A model generated the notes under the pieces. That model was not told where the DNA came from. It worked only from the letters and a program-made list of their open reading frames with translations, and ran no database searches. Shown here piece after piece: positions 38,510 to 64,000 of a stretch of DNA of 64,000 nt. This DNA is from Lichenostomus cassidix (Eukaryota > Chordata > Aves > Passeriformes > Meliphagidae). The stretch covers positions 11,326,263-11,390,262 of the forward strand of contig CM039196.1 in NCBI GenBank assembly GCA_008360975.2, in the 5' to 3' direction. Positions within the stretch are counted from its first letter, which is position 1; each line of letters begins with the position of its first letter. Both the position numbers and the translations under genes were made by a program.

Positions 38510-41500
38510 AGCAGACTCCTTCCCCACATGCTCCAGCCTAACAGGAAAGAAATCCAAGGGCAATTCCTTGTAAGTGAAATGTTGCCGAAGCTGGGAGCTC
38601 GGCGAGCTACTCACAGCACCGTTCTTTTAGCACTTCCATGGGCCATTACCCTGCTGGGATTAAGAGCCCCCTGCCCCGCCATGCGCACCCTGCCCCATCA
38701 CCTGCCTCTCCTGGCCTGGCTTTTCCCCAGGCACTAATGAAATTACCACCGAGACTGATTACAAGTGGGGTGGAGCACTTTGACCAATGAACCCACACCT
38801 GCTCGCGTGGTTGACCTTTAATGATCCAGCTCTGTAACTGTGCACTTTAATTTGGTTTTTTAAAGCCCGGTCTAGGGAGAAGCCGGAGTTTCATTTGCCA
38901 TCAAAACATGACCCCTGCTGGAGGACCAAGGATGTGACTTCCCTTTATTCATATGGACAGCCCTGCACAGAGAATGGCACAGATGTGATTAATGTGACAC
39001 ATTACAGCTGTCACTGGCTGCAAGAAATCACAGACAACTGAAAAAAGGTTGGCTTAAGAAGACTTCTTAAAGTATTCTCCCAACTGCAAAGGTAAAAAAG
39101 GTTTTCTGGGTTTGATTTTTTGGTTTTGGTTTGGTTGGGTTTTTTTTTTTTTTTTGGTTGGTTGGTTGGTTGGTTGGTTGTGGTTTTATTTTCATTTTTG
39201 GAGTTATTCTGTCTGTGGGATTGTGTTTTACAAAATTGCAGGAACCTGTGAGCTTTCTCTGCAGGGCTGTGTGTGTGTAATCCTATTTTAGTGGGAGTTC
39301 TGGATATCGAATCTGTTGGCAGAAAGTTCTCCAAACACTCGCAGTAGCAGCAATACTGAGGATCTAGTTTGTTCCTAGATTTATACCAGCCTGACATTTT
39401 CCCAATGGCAAAATACTTAAATAAAAACAAAGAGAGTGTCAGGCTGGTAGGAGTTTTTTAAACATATGTCTAATTTACTGTGTAAGGAAAATAAATTCCA
39501 CTTGTGAAGGCCCTAGGCCTGCCCTGTTTGCCACGTGGGCTGCAGCAGTTCCCTGGCCTGCTGGCCTGGCTGTGCCTTTTGAAAGAGCCCAGCTGGAGTG
39601 AGCATCACTGCCTGGGGAGCAGCTGATGTTGCTGGGTAGATGACAAAGATCATGCAAGAGCAGGTATTGCTGAAATGAAACATCTGTCCAAGAGCAAAAG
39701 GGGTGTGTGTGGCGGGAAAGAACTCACATTCCTGGGATGTGAAGGCAGAGGGAGTGGCTGGGTACCAGGTGTTGGCTGAGAACTGAAAGCAAGGCTTCGA
39801 GGAGGAGAAGGTGTCAACAGCAGAGGCTACTGTAGTGTCCTCAGAGCCAAGTGAGAGTGGCAGTGGAATTGGAGCAGACCCTGTGGAGCAACCAGAGGGA
39901 GCCAGTGAAATCCAGCAGGTGTTGCAGGACCATGAAAGATATTCTTGCAGGAAGAGTCCCCAGCAGTGCCATGTCCTGCTGGTTTGCTGCAGGGGCCCTC
40001 ATGCTAAGCTGGCTTTTAACCATGATTCTGAAAGGTTTCAGTAAGTGGCTCTTACAGGCAAAAGGCTGATGTGTATCAGCTGAATGAGCATGTGCTGTAT
40101 GTTTTTGGCTTACATCAGCTCTACTGGATGTGCTTGGCCATGGCTGCAGTGGCTGACAGGGCCAGCATGGCAGCAGAGGAGGAGCTGCTTGGACAGAACG
40201 GCTCAGCCTGGAGCTGGCCTTGCCTGGAGCAGAGCTCCCATGGGATCCCAGCACTGACAGCTCAGGGCAGCCTGAATTCCCAGCTGGCCTCACACAGAAA
40301 CTGGGGCCATCTTCTTCCAGGCCTCTGCAGAGTGTTTCAGGTTTCAAACAGCCCTCAGGTTTCCATATCCTGTGGGATGGCCTTGGGATTGCTGCTTTGG
40401 CACCTGGTGCAGAACAGCCAGTGAAGCACAAACCAGGGGCTGCCACATAAACATCTGCCCAAGGGTGAAGGTTCAGTGTCAAAATAGGGAAGTGGAAGCT
40501 GCGTAATTTTATAAATCCTGCTTTGTTGTTAAAGACCAAAGACTTCCTGTTTGGGGATCCAGGGCTGTTTCCATTTCCACTGTAAATGGTGAGAGACTGC
40601 CCATAAATCTCATGTTTACTTCACCATTTCTGATGCCTTCTATATGTGCTGAAAGAGCTTTCATGTGGCCATGACATTTTGTCAAAAATAGAGATGGCAG
40701 TTGGGAAAGGAAAAGTAGTTTATTGGCAGCCTAATCTTTAAAAGCATTTTTTTTATTGCAGTTAAAGAGCTGAATCCATCACCACAAATGCTGTACACCT
40801 TTGTCATAGATATTCCATTATTGTTACAAGTGAACTGAGATTTCAAATGTTTTTATTCAGCCCTTCCTTACAGTCCTGATGGAACAGAGTATTTAATTGG
40901 TAGGTTTTGCCTTTAAAGCCAATGAATTAGCCACAAAGTAATCTCCATTCAACAAATATTGCTGTGCAGCTTCCAGCTGTCACAGGGGAAGACCAAGGGT
41001 AGCTGTTCTGTACAAACTTGGACAGGGTCATTGGACAGTGTTAGTTAGTACCATAATTTACAGTAGTACAGTGAACTAAAAGACACAAGCTTGAAAGTTT
41101 AAAAAAGATAAAATCTTAGAGACTATTTTTGTAACTATCTAAATGCAGAAATAAGATGCACCAAAATTCAAGTGGACCAGAATTAACAACTACTGAGGAA
41201 ATCCCAAATGGCCATTAAAGAGCCATGGAAAGGAATGGAAATTCCTCCATCCAGTCACTGGAGCTGTCACTGGGTGCTTGTGTGGACTCCAGCTGTCATG
41301 GAAAAGGAGTTCTTTTAGGACACTTTGTAAGGGAGTGAGCCACAAAGATCAGCTGTGAAACATTTGGGATCTGCAGAAACTCCCCCATCCATCCCCTTTT
41401 GCCAGCCAGCACTGCTGGAACAGGGGCTGTCCCTGCATCCTGGGCTGGCACAGCTGGCTCCAACAACCCCGACACCCCAGGGTGGCACATTTAATGTCAT

Positions 41501-41628
41501 TTTGGCATGTCTGTGCCAAACAGGGGGCACTCAGCTAACCCCAGAGTGTCTCGCTCTGAAGAGACCTCTTGTGGTCCAGCAGTCCAACCCAGCCCTACCC
41601 ACAGCAGGCACAATTAGCCCAGAATTCA
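38510..41628. other. Intergenic DNA, no gene recognised
   Basis: Contains the T-run/(GGTT)n repeat and, at 38.62-39.03 kb, a repeat-free block that looks like a conserved non-coding element. Long accidental frames lie on both strands at 39.84-40.54 kb with no recognisable protein similarity. Confidence 0.7.
39140..39181. repeat. T-run followed by (GGTT)n
   Basis: Sixteen T residues at 39,140-39,155 are followed by about six and a half GGTT units. This is simple low-complexity DNA. Confidence 0.95.
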
Positions 41629-41720
41629 CAATCATCACAGAACCCCAGAGCATCCTGAGCTGGAGAGACCCACAGGGATCAATCAAATCCAGCTCCTCTG
41701 GGCTGGGGCTCTGCAGCTCC
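41629..41720 (-). mobile_element. Probable CR1 LINE fragment
   Basis: The string ATCATCACAGAACCCCAGAG, then GACCCACAGGGATCA and AATCCAGCTCC, follows the pattern of reverse-complemented avian CR1 3' ends, with heavy divergence. The GC-rich sequence up to about 41,990 may belong to the same copy but cannot be assigned with certainty. Confidence 0.55.
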
Positions 41721-42167
41721 TCTGGGAATCCCGGGGCTGTTGGTCTGGTTCCACATTCTCTCTCCTGCAGGGCTGTCCTGCAGCCACCCTGTCCCTGTCC
41801 CTGTGCAGGGAGAGGGGCCAGGCCTGACCTGCCCCTGCCACCTCCTGCTGGAGATTCACCTGCTGCACATGGAGAAGTTCATCCATCCTTGATGATGGAG
41901 CTCCTGGGTTTGGGTTGCCCATGGAAAGCAGCTACTGCTGCTGTGGCACTGAATTATCCCAGGCTGCTCCCACCCATCCTCTCTGGCAGGATTTTCCATC
42001 CTTGGCATCAGTGACACCCAATTTCCCCTCACAACAGCCGTGGTTTGAAACATTTCTTTTCAGTTCCCTTCACATCCCTGGATCTGCACCTTGCAAGGCA
42101 ACCCCTCCTTCCCTGGGAATGCCAAAAGCTCAGAGTTCAAGACAAGAATAAAACTCCACCAACAGTT
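41721..42167. other. Intergenic DNA just past the MED13L 3' end
   Basis: GC-rich sequence, possibly the rest of a CR1 copy, lying between the probable CR1 fragment and the MED13L cleavage region. No gene was recognised. Confidence 0.6.
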
Positions 42168-44880
42168 TCAGTAATTCAATAATTTATTCATCTAAAAAAG
42201 TGTGTAAAAGTATATAGCTCTCATCCACAAGGTATATATGAATGACATTTAAAATGGAGGTCTTTTATTATTATTGTTTCTTTTTATCAAAGTCTTTTTT
42301 AGTGTATTGTACCAGCGATATACTGTAGATTTAAAATGAACTTCACATTTTTTTTTGTTTTCTTTCAAATTGTCGGCTATATATAAAAGAAGCTCACTGC
42401 AAAATGCTCAGAGGAAAAAAAAAAGAAAACAAAAAGAAATTCAGAACTCCTCAGAAATGTACAGCTTTTACATTTAAAAAAGGTTCTGAAATATACATAC
42501 AAGCATGCTGGACATTCCCCACCCTCCCGCTCCCTTTAGCTCAAACAACTGTAATAATAATTCTGATTTAGGCATGATTTTCCAAAGTTAGAAATAAAAA
42601 AAAAAATAAAATAACTTTCTTCACTCTGTAGGAAAGCCAGGGCTTGTACATTTCAGATTAATTCAGTAAAAAACTCACAAGTAAAATAATGCATATTTAA
42701 GGGAAATATTATACAGAACTTCTCACACTGAAGTACATAAGATTTTTCTTTAAAATCTATTGCCATTCATTTATTTTGCACAAAAACGTATAAATATGTC
42801 ACCAGCTTCTCTTAACTTAAAAAAATTAAATAAAAGACACCAGATGAAAACTACTCCTTGCTGCCCTTTTTTTAATTTCTAATTTTTGCTTAGAACCAGG
42901 TTTGTGGGGAAGAAACGCCCCTGGATAAAAACGGCCCATTTAAAAACAATAAGCAAAATAATAATCCAAAGTTCAGATGAATCCTGGGAACAAATAACCC
43001 CCAAATGGTAAAAGATTACAAATGTCTACTTTACATTTTTTTCCTCCCCAAGTTAAATTTTTTTATACAAGTTTACAATCTTCATCTTTTTATGCTCTTC
43101 AAAAGGCCTTGAGAATTTTCTTTTCTGATTAAGAAAAAATAGTACTGCAATATTTTTAAAGTCAATTTTACACTGTACACATTAGATACAAATGGTTTGA
43201 TATCAGATTTTTTTTAACCTATACATTGCAAAGAGGACACCCACACGGAGGGGTGGAGCAGGGAAGGAAATAATCCATTTACAGGTTCCTCCCCTGCCTT
43301 CACCTTCTCATTACACAAGCAATTTTTTTTTTCTTTTATTATTTTATATAATTTGTTTTAAATGTTACATTATCTCAAGAAAAATACTTTTTAAAATCAT
43401 AGAATTTCATTTTTTTTAACCAGAACATGAAAGTCTTTTGGAAGAACTCTAAACTTGGTAGTTTTTCTCCACAGCCAGGGGAAGGGTCACCCAGCCCGAT
43501 CCAAGTGCCCAACCCTGGCCCCCTCCTGCTGCCCAGTGCACCCCCAGAAATGAGGGAATGGGGCTGGAATAGGAACCCCTTGGAGCCTGGAATGAAGGAG
43601 TCATAAAAATACTTCAATTAGCCATTAACTTTCCCAATGGCGATCATTTCACTAAACAAAGTAACTTAGCCACCACAGTGGTGTAACTTCAAGTACTAAT
43701 TTCATGATATAATTTTTAAAAATTATTTCTTTGAAATAATATTCCTATAGTCAGAAAAAATACACCAGATTTGTGACTGATTTAGTGTAAACAAAAACCA
43801 TATTTTTGGATATGTACATGGACGAGTCTGCCCAGAATTAAAGGGCGACTTGGCTTTCAGTAAATACTTTTCTAGTATCACTAAATTTACTGGAAATATA
43901 TCTCAATCATAGCTCTACAATAGATTAATTTACCACTTTCCACTTGCCCTGACACTGGGCTTTAAAGTATTTTTCCTCCCTACCTCCCTCTCACTCTTCT
44001 CCCTTAGGTAGTGTTATCCTTCATTAAACACTGGCCATTCCTTGCTTTCACCAGGCTAAGCGCAGGGGAGAACTCTTTAAAATACAAGATATCCTTACCA
44101 GAACACACTTCCCTTCCCAGACTTTGATTGTTATGAGCTTCACTTTTGATTTCCAGGTCAGAAGAGTGAGAGGTCTGCAGATAAATAACCCTACAGTGGA
44201 ACGGAGCTGGATTTTTAAGGTATTTCTACTGTTCCTGGTCCTTTATAATTTAATCCCTCCCCTCCCCAAACCTAAAAATAAATAAAGTATCTCCAGACCA
44301 TTCATATCTACATGGACAGGTAACAAATGCATGCATTCATCCCAATCCACTCTGACAGGAACTCCAGGTAGACAGAAAACTCCAATATTTATACGAGACT
44401 ACAACTGTGTGGTTTTGTGTTTGTGGTTTTTTCCTCCTGCAAAGTCCCAGTTTACGACGATCAAACAACGAAACACTCAAACTGGTCACTACAAGGTGGT
44501 TTTTACTCGCAGGGCTGACGCTGCTCGTGGGTCTTTATCAGTTCCTAATGCAAAAAGATCCTGTAGTCTTCCTTAAAAAAATAAAATATTAAAAAAAATA
44601 ATCACACTGACCAGTAGTTACTGAGCCACCAAACTTAACACTGGCTTGAGGTTACTCTGTGTTCACTGTTCTTGGATGTTCCCAGATTTTGGACTGAAGC
44701 TGCCAGAGATGTTAATGGGTAGGTTACTCTTGAACACTGCAGAATTCACATGTGCTTTGGGAGGAACAGAAGCACAGCACAGGACTGGTCTGAAGAGAAG
44801 CAAAACCGAGCTGTTTGCAGGTTGTGGCACGTTCCCGGGTGGAGGGGAGAAGCAGCCAGAGGAAGAAGTGCTTGTGTGTC
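42168..44880 (-). other. MED13L: MED13L 3' UTR
   Basis: About 2.7 kb of strongly AT-rich sequence without a coding frame follows the MED13L stop. It runs to a canonical AATAAA with a GT-rich element just beyond it. Composition changes abruptly at about 42.15 kb, where GC-richer repeat-bearing DNA starts, which supports the end point. Additional minus-strand AATAAA motifs near 42,264, 42,770 and 43,335 could give shorter ends. The length is similar to the long 3' UTR of mammalian MED13L. The exact cleavage base is inferred. Confidence 0.75.
42183..42188 (-). promoter_or_regulatory. Probable main polyadenylation signal of MED13L (AATAAA)
   Basis: AATAAA on the minus strand is followed after about 18-30 bases by a GT-rich stretch (CTGTTGGTGGAGTTT at 42,165-42,151), the usual downstream element. 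Cleavage is therefore expected at about 42,166-42,172. It coincides with the end of the AT-rich UTR block. Confidence 0.7.

Positions 44881-64000
<19,120 letters not shown>

Noticed and set aside
38138..38737. Repeat-containing open frames of 123-158 codons on both strands.
   Set aside because: Their length comes from the 15-bp minisatellite, which cannot introduce stops. There is no protein similarity outside it.
39841..40539. A 232-codon minus-strand open frame, with overlapping plus-strand frames.
   Set aside because: No recognisable domain. The plus strand is also open over much of it, and the local composition is GC-rich, which favours chance frames.

Overview
The window is vertebrate nuclear DNA, almost certainly from a bird. 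Two lines of evidence support this. The only recognisable interspersed repeats are CR1 LINE fragments with the avian 3' end, and no Alu, L1 or mammalian SINE is visible. The single protein gene is a compact copy of a vertebrate-specific Mediator gene, with introns of about 0.3 to 2.3 kb. The species cannot be named from the sequence.

Right part (about 42.17-64 kb, minus strand): the 3' portion of MED13L, encoding Mediator complex subunit 13-like. Fourteen consecutive coding exons were placed between 63,425 and 44,881 by joining reading frames at GT-AG borders with matching codon phases. Together they encode the last 905 residues plus the stop codon. Upstream exons lie beyond 64,000. A 3' UTR of about 2.7 kb follows, ending near a polyadenylation signal at 42,183-42,188. 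The protein links the CDK8/CDK19 kinase module to core Mediator. The part seen here holds the MID-like and PIWI-like C-terminal half of its Argonaute-like fold.

Left part (1 to about 42.17 kb): AT-rich intergenic DNA downstream of MED13L. In human the corresponding interval is the gene desert between TBX3 and MED13L. I find no recognisable protein gene. It holds three CR1 fragments (30.6, 33.7-34.1 and probably 41.6 kb), a 15-bp minisatellite (38.4 kb), smaller tandem repeats and a 40-bp sequence present twice. It also holds two exon-like open segments on the plus strand (11.7 and 25.5 kb), and a GC-rich minus-strand segment ending in AATAAA and an A-run that resembles a retrocopy or transcript end (27.7-28.5 kb).

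No operon, CRISPR array, RNA gene or novel multi-gene system was found. The points most worth a second look are the retrocopy-like unit, the exon-like segments in the desert, a 215-bp direct duplication flanking two MED13L exons, the very GC-rich fast-changing MED13L linker exon, and a run of weak splice donors.
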